This document shows positions 46,886-56,040 of a DNA stretch of 64,000 nt, piece after piece. The stretch comes from Emydura subglobosa (lineage: Eukaryota; Chordata; Testudines; Chelidae). Each line of letters begins with the position of its first letter. Position 1 is the stretch's first letter. The position numbers were made by a program, and so were the translations under genes. The stretch spans positions 58,243,849 to 58,307,848 of the forward strand of contig ML679941.1 in NCBI GenBank assembly GCA_007922225.1. The letters run 5' to 3'. Below the pieces are notes generated by a model. The model made no database searches. It was not told the origin of the DNA and worked only from the letters and a program-made list of their open reading frames with translations.

Positions 46886-47459
46886 GTAAGTAAAAGGGAA
46901 TGTACTAAGCATTAGGAAGAGGCAAACAATATCCACCCTATTGATAAACTGTTTCTTATATTCTTTATACTTCTCAGCACTCCCTCAGGCCCCAATTCAA
47001 CAAAGCACTTTAGCTTATGTTCAAGTCCATCCCTATTCAGTAAAGCACCTAATCAAATACTTCGTGTCTTATTGAATTAGTATCTCAATGAGGACTGCAA
47101 ACTACCAGATTGGTCATAGCCAGTTATTACTGCCACTGGGACAAGGTGCTACTAACCACTGACTTTCTGTTAAAGGCTAGCAAGCAATTTAAAATCACTC
47201 ATCCAAGAAAGTCAAGTTCCAGCTAAGCACTCTTTGGGCAGCTTACAGTATATATTATACTTGTTCACTAGCATCCACTGTCACTTTTGGGAAATAGTTG
47301 TGACTTTAATTCATACCTAAGATGTCTAAGTGTCCTGTCTCTTCAGACGTGTGGCCTTCAGACAATTAACTTATAGGAGTGGGCCATTCTTTCCAGGGCT
47401 GTTTCACGTAAATTTAACATCCTTGTAGGGATGTTAGAAAAGAAACTGAACACAGTAGC

Positions 47460-49030
47460 AGTTAATTTCCAAAACGGGAACTACACAAAAATGAAGAAGC
47501 TAATTAAATGGAAATTAAAAGGAACTGTCACTAGTGTGAAATGCCCATAAGCTGCTTGGAAGTATTTTTAAAACATCATAATAGATACTCGAACTAAATA
47601 TATATCCCAGATAAAACAAGCACAGTAAGAGGACCAAAACAATGCAACCATGGCTAAAAAAAGTAAAAGAGATTTTAAAAATTGGAAGTCAAATCCCGCT
47701 GAGGAAGATAGAAAGGAGCATAAATTCTGGCAAGTCATGTATAAAAGTATAATTAGGCAGGCCAAAAAATTGGAAGAGCAACTAGCAAAAGCCACAAACT
47801 AAGAGCAAAACAGTTTTAAGTACATCAGGAGCGGAAGCCTGGCATACTGTGGGGCCACTGGATGATTGAGGTGCTAAAAGAGCACTCAAAGAAAACAAGG
47901 CTGTTGTGGAGAAGCTAAATGAATTATTTGCATCTGTTTTCACTTCAAAGGATCTGAGGAAGAATGACTGGGTTTGGGAATCTGTTTAGGTGACCAATCT
48001 GAAGAACTGTCCCAGATTGAGCTATCAGAGCAGGCTTTGGAACAAATTGGTAAATTTAACAGTTGTAAGTCATCAGGACCAGATGGCTCACTCAAGAGTT
48101 CTGAAGGATCTCAAATATGAAATTGCAGAACTACTACCTGATATGTAATCTATCGCTTAAATCAGCCTGTGCACCAGATGACTGGTGGATAGCTAACGTA
48201 ACTCTGGTTTTTTAAAAAAGGCACCACATGCAATCCTGGCCATTTCAGGCCAGTAAACCTAATTTCTGGACCAGACAAAGTGGCTGAAACTAGTTAAAAA
48301 AAACAAAAAACAAAACAGAGTTATCAAAAACACTGGTGAACACGATATGTTGGAAGAGTCAGCATGGCTTTTGTAAAGGAAAATCATACCTCATCAATCT
48401 ATTAGAATTCTTTGAGGGGATTAACAAACATGGACAAGGGTGATCCAGTGCATATCGTGTACTTGTGCTTTCAGAAAGTCTGTGACAAGGTCCCTCACCA
48501 AAGGATCTTAAGCAAAGTAGACAGTCATGGGATAAGAGGAAAGGTCTTCTTATGGATCAATACCTAGTTTAAAGATAGGAAACAAAGGGTAGGAATAAAT
48601 TGTCAGTTTTCACAGTGGAGAGAGGTAAATAAACGGGTCCCCCAAGGATCTGTACTGGGACCAGTGCTGTTCAACATAATCATAAGTGATCTGTAAAAAG
48701 GGATAAATAGTGAGGTGGCAAAGATTGCAGATGATACTAAATTGCTTAAGCTAGTTAAGTCCAAAAGTATATCTTGATTCCAAGAAGGATTAGATAAGTT
48801 CAGAAACAATAGGCCCATCCATGGCTATTAGTCAAGATGGTCAGGTACTCAACCCCATGCTCTGGTTGTCCTTAAACCTCTAGAAGCTGGAACTGGACAG
48901 GCCGGGGTTGATTACTTAATGATTGCTCTATTCACTCCTTATAAAGCATCTGGCACTAGTCAGTGTTGGAAGACAGAATACTGGGGTAGATGGACTATTG
49001 GTCTGATCCAGTATGGCTATTCTTATGTTC
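47460..49030 (+). mobile_element. CR1 LINE, broken ORF2 and 3' UTR
   Basis: The plus strand carries CR1 ORF2 pieces: a basic linker (KQVMYKSIIRQAKKLEEQL-like near 47730), ELFASVFTSKDL (about 47915), SGVPQG-type sequence near 48640 and IADDTKLLKL (about 48725). It then jumps to the 3' UTR, ending GACTATTGGTCTGATCC..TATGGCTATTCTTATGTTC at 49030, typical of turtle CR1. Sequence between the RT core and the UTR is deleted. Confidence 0.75.
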
Positions 49031-49061
49031 ATATAGCATTCAATTAGGGTGTGATGCTATT

Positions 49062-49063
<2 letters not shown>

Positions 49064-49097
<34 letters not shown>
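49064..49097. repeat. run of 34 A
   Basis: Uninterrupted A34 between two CR1 pieces. CR1 elements normally end in short octamer repeats, not poly(A), so this run is not explained by the neighbouring elements. Confidence 0.95.
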
Positions 49098-49098
<1 letters not shown>

Positions 49099-49129
49099 CG
49101 CAAACGCAATTTTTGGTTGCATTAACAGA

Positions 49130-49640
49130 GGCATAGCATGCAAGTTACAGAAGGTGATAGTACCAGTCTACTCAGATCTGATTAGGCCTCAGCTGGAGTT
49201 CTATGTCCAGTTTTGGTCACCAATACATAGAAAGGATGTAGCGAAACTAGAAGCGATCCAGAGGCGAGTGATAAAGATGATCAGAGGAATGGAATGCAAG
49301 TCATGTGAGCAAAGCAACTGGGTATGTTTAGTTTGGAAAAGAGATTAAGTGGGGACATGATAGTGGTCTTCAAATACTTGAAAGGCTGCCATAAAAAAGA
49401 TGGAGAAAAGTTGTTTCCTCAGCACAGATAGCAGGACAAGAGGCAGTGGGTTTAAACTACAGCATGGCAGATTTAGATTAAATCTCAGGAAATGCTTCCT
49501 AACTGTAAGAACAGTAGGACAGGAGAACAGACTGCTTTGGGAGGTTGTGGAAGCTACTTCACTGGAGGTTTTCAAAAGGCTGGGTAGCCGTCTTGGATAG
49601 TTTAGACCTAACAAATCCTGCATCTTGACAGGGAGTTAGA
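49130..49640 (+). mobile_element. CR1 LINE fragment (ORF2 C-terminus)
   Basis: Reads SDLIRPQLEFYVQFWSPIHR and KLEAIQRRVIKMIRG, then after a frame change RTRGSGFKLQHGRFRLNLRK and FKRLGSRLG, ending with a TAGATGAC-like tail. These are the standard C-terminal motifs of CR1 ORF2. It is the part missing from the copy at 47460-49030, so it may derive from the same insertion after rearrangement. Confidence 0.8.
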
Positions 49641-49649
49641 CTAGATGAC

Positions 49650-49855
49650 TAGTTGGTGGCATGGGCTAGCTGCCAAAGTCCAAGCCTGCTCAACCCACTG
49701 CATCTAAGCTTAAGTGGCTAGTCCAAGCTGCTGCCCATGCCAATGTCAATACTGCTATTTTTAGCATGCTAGCTCAAGCAGAGCTAATATGTGTTTGTCT
49801 GCCTGATCTAGGAAGCACACTCTCTCTCAGCTGCACTGTAGACATACCTTTAGTG
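49650..49855. mobile_element. MITE fragment
   Basis: GCATGGGCTAGCTGCC near the left and a right end GCACTGTAGACATACC resemble termini of common turtle DNA transposon MITEs; CAAGCTGCTGCCCATGCC is partly complementary to the left part. Borders are uncertain. Confidence 0.4.
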
Positions 49856-50183
49856 GGCTGGTGTGGCAGGAGAGTTTGGTTTCCTACCTGGGTTTTCCCC
49901 CAGACAGTCGGGTCTCAATTTAATTTTCTAACTATGGAACATTTTTCACATTTCCTAGTAGACTTACTCCTCAGGCTATCTGAATTAATTTTTCCAGGCC
50001 TGATTGTACTCTTGGCCAGAAAAACAAGCGGCAACCTCAAGAATTACAAAATATGGATAGACTGTTTGGATGAGACAAGACATCCCGGATGAGACATCCT
50101 TGGATGAGACAAGACATCATTCTTGCGCCCCGCGCAGACTTTTGAATTTCCCGCCGCGTCTTACCCTCCACCGAAAAATCGCA

Positions 50184-50292
50184 CTGATCCCTCAATTTCA
50201 GCAGCAGCTTGTCAATTTCGCTTTTCCCTCCCCCTTACTACTGGTGGCGGAAAAGTGAAATTGACAAGTTGCCACCGAAATTGATGGATCAG
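50184..50292. repeat. large imperfect palindrome, CpG-containing
   Basis: The left arm CTGATCC..CAATTTC.. GCTTGTCAATTTCGCTTTTCC and the right arm GGAAAAGTGAAATTGACAAG..GAAATTGATGGATCAG are reverse complements, each about 48 bp, around a short CT-rich loop. The surrounding 50120-50360 is unusually CpG-rich for this intron. Probably the core of a young non-autonomous element. Confidence 0.7.
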
Positions 50293-50364
50293 CCCAATTT
50301 ATTAGTTCTGAATGTCTAATTTTGGCGCCCCATCCAATCAGGCGCCTCGGGCTGTTGCCCGGTC

Positions 50365-50722
50365 ACACTGTAGCTCGGGCCAGCCATGACAGTTAGGGCA
50401 CTCGTCTTGAGATGCATAGATTTGAGTCCCTACACTGGAGCAGGGATTTGAATTCAGAACTCTTCCCCCCCCACTGAGTGTACCAATCACCACTTAAGTT
50501 CTAGTCTTTATTCCACTAAACATTTAAGTATTTATACAAAGTGGCAGAGCTTCAACAGGAGTGACTGGAAGAAAAACCCACCACCCCAGAATGCCCCATA
50601 GCCTGGTGGTTAGCATGCTCATCTGGGAGGACACCTGGGTTTAAGCCCTCACTCCAGACTGGGGATTTGAGCCTGAGTCTCACCCATCCCATATGAGTGC
50701 GCTGGACTAAAAGTTATAAGGG
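50365..50722. repeat. two tRNA-like palindromic repeats
   Basis: At about 50590 CATAGCCTGGTGGTTAGCAT resembles a pol III A box and GGTTTAAGCCC (about 50638) a B box. The following GATTTGAGCCTGAGTCTC..ATATGAGTGCGCTGGACT is the approximate reverse complement. A related, more eroded unit lies at about 50370-50460 (GACAGTTAGGGCACTCG, GATTTGAGTCCCTACACTGG). They do not fold as a complete tRNA with an acceptor stem; a tRNA-derived repeat is more likely than a gene. Confidence 0.55.
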
Positions 50723-50969
50723 TGGTTTATGAAAGTAGTCCATCATTTCCTTTACTTTTCTTAAAAATACCTGAGCCAGAATGTTCCATTCAACCCAAAC
50801 ACATTTTTGTATCTTATTTTTCAGAACAACCAGTGAGCCAAACAAGTTATTCACCCAGTTTGAGTTAGGTCATTTATTTTCAGTTTCAATTGAGAGGTAC
50901 AGACTGAAATCTAGACTGTGCAGTAGGAAAGGATTCTTTGACAATTGCGTATTGCCTTGCTCAAATTAC

Positions 50970-52960
50970 ATGTAGATTCATTGAGTCTAAGGCCAGAAGA
51001 AACTATTATAATTTAATCTGACCTCCTGAATAGCACAGGCTAGAGAATGTCCCCAAAATAATTCTTAGAACATATCCTTTTGAAAAACATCAATTCTTGA
51101 TTTGAAAATTGTCAGTGATAGAGAATCCACCAGGACCCTTGATAAATTGCTCCAATGGTTAATTAATCTCGCTATTTAAAATTTTACATCTTATTTCCAG
51201 TCTGAATTTTTCTAGCTTCAACTTCTAGCCATTGGATCATGTTATACCTTTCTCTTCCAGGTTGAAGAGCCCGTTTTTAAATATTTGTTCTCCATGTAGA
51301 TATGTATAGACTGCAATGAAGTCACTCCTCAGTCTTTTCTTTATTATGCTAAATAGATTGATAGACTCAAGGAGTTTATTAGGCATGTTTTCTAATCCTT
51401 TAATCATTCTTGTGGCTTTTCTCTGAACTCTCCACTTTATCAACATCCTTCTTGATTTGTGGGCACCAGAACTGGACATAGTATTCCAGAAGCTGTTGCA
51501 CCAGTGTCAAATATAGAGGTACAATAACCTCTCTAATCTACTCAAGATTCCCCTCTTTATGCATCCCAGAATCATATTAGTTCTTTTGGCCACAGCGTCG
51601 CACTCGGAGCTTATGTTCAGCTGATTATCTACCATGACCCCCAAATCTTTCTCAGTCAACACTTCCCAGAATAGAGTCCCCCATCCTGTACGTATGGACT
51701 ACATTCTTTGTTCCCAGATTACAGTGTACATTACATTTAGCAAAATCAGAATACATACTGTTTGCTTCCACACAGTTTATCAAGCAATCCAGATTGCCCT
51801 GAATCAGTGACCTGTCCTCTTCATTATTTACCACGTCTCCAGTTCTTGTATCATATACAAACTTCATCAGTGATGATTTTATGTTTTCTGCCAGGTCATT
51901 GATAAAGATGTTTGTGATAGAGTTTGCTTCTCACAACTGTGGTGCCTCCTTGGGCCAGGTCTGGAGATTAGTGCATGATTAGTCTGATACCCCTTCTTCA
52001 GTTTCTCTCCCCATGGTCTCTCACTGCTCTCTTTGGAGTCAGGTTATTTCCTCTACTGTCACTCAGGGTGATCCCTCTTCACAACTTGGCCCTCCAGCTA
52101 GTTCATTATAATCTTCCCCTTCCAGAGTATCAAATCCTATTGGACAAACCATCTCAAGCTGTCTTAAGATCCACTGCCCAGGCTGTTCCATTTCTCCAGT
52201 GGCTAGTATGGGAACTTGGGCCTACCCACACTACTCCTGGTGCTAGCCTGGAGACACTACAACCAGTAGCCAAAAGCTGTAATGTCCCAAATTGTGCTGC
52301 TGTTTCCCTGGGCTGCTTTCTACTTGGCCTCTATCAGGCTCTTTCTCCACCCTTCTTTGGGTACATCCTTATCTCAGAGACGGGATCCCAGAGCTTTTAT
52401 TATCTGCTGAATTTCCTCCTTTACCTTTCTAAGCTTTTCAGAGAGAGACTACAGGACTTTTCTGCTGCAGCCACCCTCCTACTTTCTACTTCCTGATTTT
52501 ATGGTGCTTAGCCTGACTATTGCCCAGCTGGGCTTCATTACATAAAATCTTATCAGCCTGGACTCTCCCCCAGGGGCAGCCTGTGGCAGGCTTATTGGTC
52601 CCTTTCTCTCTACTCATGCCTTGTGTGGGGTAGGCATCCATCACAATGTTAAATAGGATAGGGCCAAGAACCAATCCCTGTGGGACCCCACTGGAAACAC
52701 ACTCACTCAATATTGATTTCCCATTTACAATTATATTTTGAGACCTATCAGTTAGCCAGTTTTATAGTTCTAATTTTTTTAATCAAAGTATCATGTGATA
52801 CCAAGTCAAATGCTTCACAGAAATCTAAGTATATTACATCAAACACTATTATCTTTATTAACCAACTGTGTAATCTCATAAAAAACAGATTTCAAGCTAG
52901 ACAGAATCTATTTTCCATAAACCATGTTGTTTTTTAATAATTACATTATCCTCCTTTAGT
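50970..52960 (-). mobile_element. CR1-like LINE, minus strand, split by a solo LTR
   Basis: The minus strand carries SSGVPQGLVLGPILFNIVMD (from about 52700; the RT motif PQG..LGP.LF) and, at 51480-51237, [20 protein letters not shown] with INLFSIIKKRLRSDFIAVYTYLHG, the CR1 C-terminal motifs. 51000-51200 is the 3' portion with common turtle text (CTGACCTCCTGAATAGCACAGGC). The element is interrupted by 51913-52645; removing this insert rejoins CTTGG...ATGTT continuously. Confidence 0.75.
51913..52645. mobile_element. solo LTR with 5-bp target duplication
   Basis: 733 bp starting TGTGATAGAG and ending CCATCACA, so the termini are TG...CA with the inverted hexamer TGTGAT/ATCACA. It is flanked on both sides by ATGTT (51908-51912 and 52646-52650), an exact 5-bp duplication. 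Its only long frame (51975-52496, 173 codons) has no recognisable domain. A solo LTR formed by recombination between two LTRs is the simplest reading; the family (ERV or Gypsy) is open. Confidence 0.85.
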
Positions 52961-53014
52961 TCTTTATAATCAAGTCCTATATCAGCTGCTCTATTATCTT
53001 GCCTGTGATAAATA

Positions 53015-54112
53015 TCAGGGGAATGAAAAGCAAATAACAACTCTACCTCTGTCTGTTGTACCAGTACCTCTTCTAGTAGGAGTAAATTAATGAAAAGTTA
53101 ATATTTGTGTCCAGCTACATTAGGGTTGGGCGCCATCTGTACATTTAAACATTGTAATGGGAAATGAATTCACACACTTATGAGTTTCCTTCCCCTATAT
53201 CAGGCTTGCCTGTCCTTGGCTGCCAGGACTAACTAGATGGCGGTAGAGTCTCAAACAGACCCTAACTTGCAGAATAACTGGACTTGCCCCCTAATCACAC
53301 AAATCACATATCCCCTATCCTTCCCTGCCTTACTGTTGATGGCAGGGATCTTTGTCTTGGGTTCCATGGTGATCTGCGGGATGCTGGTGGAGTCTCTGGC
53401 AAGTATGGCATGCAGTTAGTTGTAAAAGTGGCAGCTCTGTGGCTCAGCACCTAATCAACTGTTGGCCTCTCTGGGCTTCTGGTATGCCTGCTGCCATTCC
53501 TTCACTTTCACTGCTACTGAGCCCTGTCTTATCCTTTTGCATATATCCTCCCCATGCAACATGCTCATAGATGTCCATGTTTCTACCACTGCTCCATAGC
53601 TGTACCTGCACAACCTCTTTTCCCCACAGGCCCAGAAGAGCCAATACCTCCTGTCCACTCCAGGCAGATGCATGTGTGGAGCATGTAACTGGCATGGTCA
53701 GTTGGATGGTTACACATAAGGAAGAACTGCCAGGTGTACTCATCAAACAGGGCAATCAGGAAAAGGCATTTAAAAAATACACAGGGTTTTTAAAGGGGGA
53801 TGTGGCTTTCCGTCTCTGTGACTCCTGGACATTGGAGTTCACGATTATAACCAGCTCAATCAGTGTCAGGCATTGTGGGAAAGTTGCTGGAGGACTGTTA
53901 GGGTCAACATTGGTCACATGGTCTCTACACTTGCACATTGCTGATCACAGTAGGTTGACCATGGCTCAAAACTATTCAGGAAGATGGTGTTACTGTGTCA
54001 TCCTAACCAGGCACTTACATCACTGTGAGACAAATTTGAGCATAGACACATGCACAGTTAGGGCGACGCAAGGCAACTTATGTGGACCTAACTTTGTAGT
54101 GTAGACCAGGCC
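53015..54112 (-). mobile_element. second PIF/Harbinger Myb/SANT-type element
   Basis: Closely related to 15840-16862: both contain GGGGAATGAAAAGCA..TA.CAACTCT and both end in a Harbinger terminus, here TTTGTAGTGTAGACCAGGCC followed by TTA. The minus-strand frame gives AYQKPREANS and surrounding pieces with stops. Its left end is lost in the CR1-flanking sequence. Confidence 0.6.
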
Positions 54113-54120
54113 TTAGCCTG

Positions 54121-55562
54121 TTGGCAAACAACAAACAATACAAAACCTGCCCATTATGTGATGCAGCAATTCCTTTGAATGATGGGCACATTAAGTGTGT
54201 CTTTTGTTTAGGGAAAGGTTATGTCATTCCAAAACATGGTGTTTACATCATTTTCAAAATGCAACCAGATAGCCAGGCTCTGAAATCTCTTCCAGATGGA
54301 GCAGTTGATGAAGGGAATGTTTTGTTCAGAAGTTTTCCTGAGGGAAGAAGTTCCTGATACTTCTTCAAACCTTTACTCGGTGCTCCATCCTCAATAAATG
54401 TCACACCAGGTTTTCAGGCATGAAGGACAGCTCATTAAGCATGTAAGAGCTGAAAGTCTTTATCTCAGACACCTTCAGAGCAGCCAGTTACCACTGCTGT
54501 CTGTGGGAGAAAGGAGCATCTGTACCCATCTCTGGTACTGGGCAAGAGGAAGCCAAAGTTATTTTAGAGACTTAGCTAGGTCTGCAGCAAAGCCAGTACC
54601 ACCACTCAACATCAGTCCCAAAACCATTCCCTTTGGATAGCTATAAGTACAGGTGATTATGGTACCATCTGTCACATCAGCATCTACAGTACTGACAATA
54701 GGTACCCATATTTATTCCAAAAGTAGTCTCAGACTTCCACACCAACCATTAGATACATTTACCAGTGTTCTTTCTCCAAGTGAGACAAGATTACATACCC
54801 TGGATGTAAAAGGAGCTATTATCTACACAAAACAAAACTCTTTAGCAAATCACCAAGATTATTTGTGACATTTGGAAGCAAATCTAAAGGAAGAACTCTC
54901 ATCTCAAGGATTTTTTAAATAGAATCAAATTGTATTAGAACAGCCTATAACATTAGCAAGTTGACTTCTCTGTAATAACGTCTATGTTATGTTAACATAA
55001 TGTTAGATCTCTTTCTACCACAGCACAGGCAACCTTGGTGCCAGCTTACCTTAGTAATGCCCCCAGAGCTGAAGTCTGTTCATATGATCACCAGCCACTA
55101 TTCATTGATATCTGATGGTAGATCTGATGCCAAATATAGTTGAGTTATACTGCAATCATTATTTAGATAACTCCTCTAGGAAGCAAGAGCTAGGAGCTTA
55201 ACATGACCAGTACACTGTACAGACCAGTACACGTACAGACACTCAAAGAAGAAAGAATGGTTACTTTACAGTAATTGATTCTTTGAGATGTTCTCTACAT
55301 GTGGCTCCCATGACCCATTGCCTTTCCCTGCAGCTCAGAATCTTTCATCTGTATTCTGGGTGGTGAAATACCTGAATAGCGATTGGCATCCCTCTGCCCT
55401 TGGGTGGGGGAGCTCAAAGGAGTGGGCAACCCCAGTGGACACTGCTGGTCAAAAAGTTCTGAACTCTTGTACATGCAGTGCATGTGCAGCAAGAGTGGGA
55501 TACACACGTACATAACATCTCAAAGAATCAGTTATTGTAAAGTGAGTAACCATTCATTCTTA
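54121..55562 (+). mobile_element. DIRS derivative ending in a foldback unit
   Basis: 54121-54357 reads KTCPLCDAAIPLNDGHIKC and then VFCLGKGYVIPK, a zinc-finger-like gag motif of the DIRS type. Degraded gag-like sequence follows to about 55150. 55253-55562 is a foldback: AAGAATGGTTACTTTACAGT..TTCTTTGAGATGTT against AACATCTCAAAGAATCA..AAAGTGAGTAACCATTC, arms about 50 bp. The right arm ends 32 bp before exon 5 of the GLIPR1-like gene. Confidence 0.6.
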
Positions 55563-55593
55563 GCTAATAATACTATTTCTTTTTTCCCTCCAG

Positions 55594-55620
55594 GAAATCC
55601 AAAACGTGATAAAATTATAC
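55594..55620 (+). CDS. GLIPR1-like protein, micro-exon 5 (27 nt)
   Basis: Acceptor TTTTTTCCCTCCAG|GA and donor ATTATAC|GTATGT. It adds an Arg codon split with exon 4, then NPKRDKII, then one base for exon 6. The length and phases (1 in, 1 out) fit exactly, and the encoded basic linker corresponds to the short NRQRDQVKR stretch between hinge and membrane-proximal region in human GLIPR1. Small size alone would make it doubtful; the perfect phase match and homology support it. Confidence 0.85.
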
Positions 55621-55714
55621 GTATGTATTACAATTCTATACTATTACTTGAAGTTTACTTATTTATAAGCACATTGTGCTCAATAAGAATTTGTGTCTGT
55701 ATGCTTGTTTATAG

Positions 55715-55869
55715 GTTACACAAGATGGTATCCACCCTGGGAGAATAGGATCGTATGTGACGAGTCTTGTATTGCTGTTGTGGTTTTAAGGCCAACACTG
55801 ATGTTATTGGCTTTTCTAACTGTTTTTCTTATGCAGAAGCGTTATTCAAATTTGAGTATATCTAAATAA
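55715..55869 (+). CDS. GLIPR1-like protein, exon 6 (membrane anchor and stop)
   Basis: Acceptor TTGTTTATAG|GTTACA. With the base from exon 5 it encodes RYTRWYPPWENR, then Cys231 and Cys235, a hydrophobic span from about Ile236 to Met256 (VVVLRPTLMLLAFLTVFLM), and KRYSNLSISK before TAA at 55867-55869. The YPPWE and KRYSNL pieces correspond to YPGWP and HKYPNL in human GLIPR1. The anchor predicts a type I membrane protein. Arg242 and Pro243 within the span are unusual. Confidence 0.9.
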
Positions 55870-56034
55870 TCTCTATTTGAAATATATTTTATTTCATGAA
55901 AAGTTACAAGTCCTAAAAAGATTAACATGTTACACTCGCCTATTACTCAAGAGAATTCTCTTTATGTTTTTACAGTGAATTGGATCATTTTAAACATATT
56001 ATAAGGTGCTATTAATGTTTAATGGGTTATAAAG

Positions 56035-56040
56035 AATAAA
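56035..56040 (+). terminator. candidate poly(A) signal of the GLIPR1-like gene
   Basis: First canonical AATAAA after the stop codon, 166 nt downstream. Cleavage would be expected around 56055-56070. Other A-rich hexamers (AATAAA-like at about 56106 and 56168) could serve instead. Confidence 0.5.

Larger units (their letters stand above)
46886..55593 (+). other. intron 4 of the GLIPR1-like gene
   Basis: About 8.7 kb, phase 1, canonical GTAAGT donor. 46990-47110 carries a common turtle repeat (GGCCCCAATTCAACAAAGCA), 47110-47450 shows nothing clear, and the rest is listed separately. The last 31 bp before exon 5 holds a plausible branch point (GCTAATAAT) and a pyrimidine tract. Confidence 0.7.

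Noticed and set aside
50585..50660. A functional tRNA gene
   Set aside because: A- and B-box-like strings are present but no acceptor stem or full cloverleaf can be formed, and the unit folds as a palindrome with its right half.
51975..52496. 173-codon ORF as a host gene
   Set aside because: It is contained entirely in the solo LTR with its target duplication, and has no recognisable domain or splice structure.
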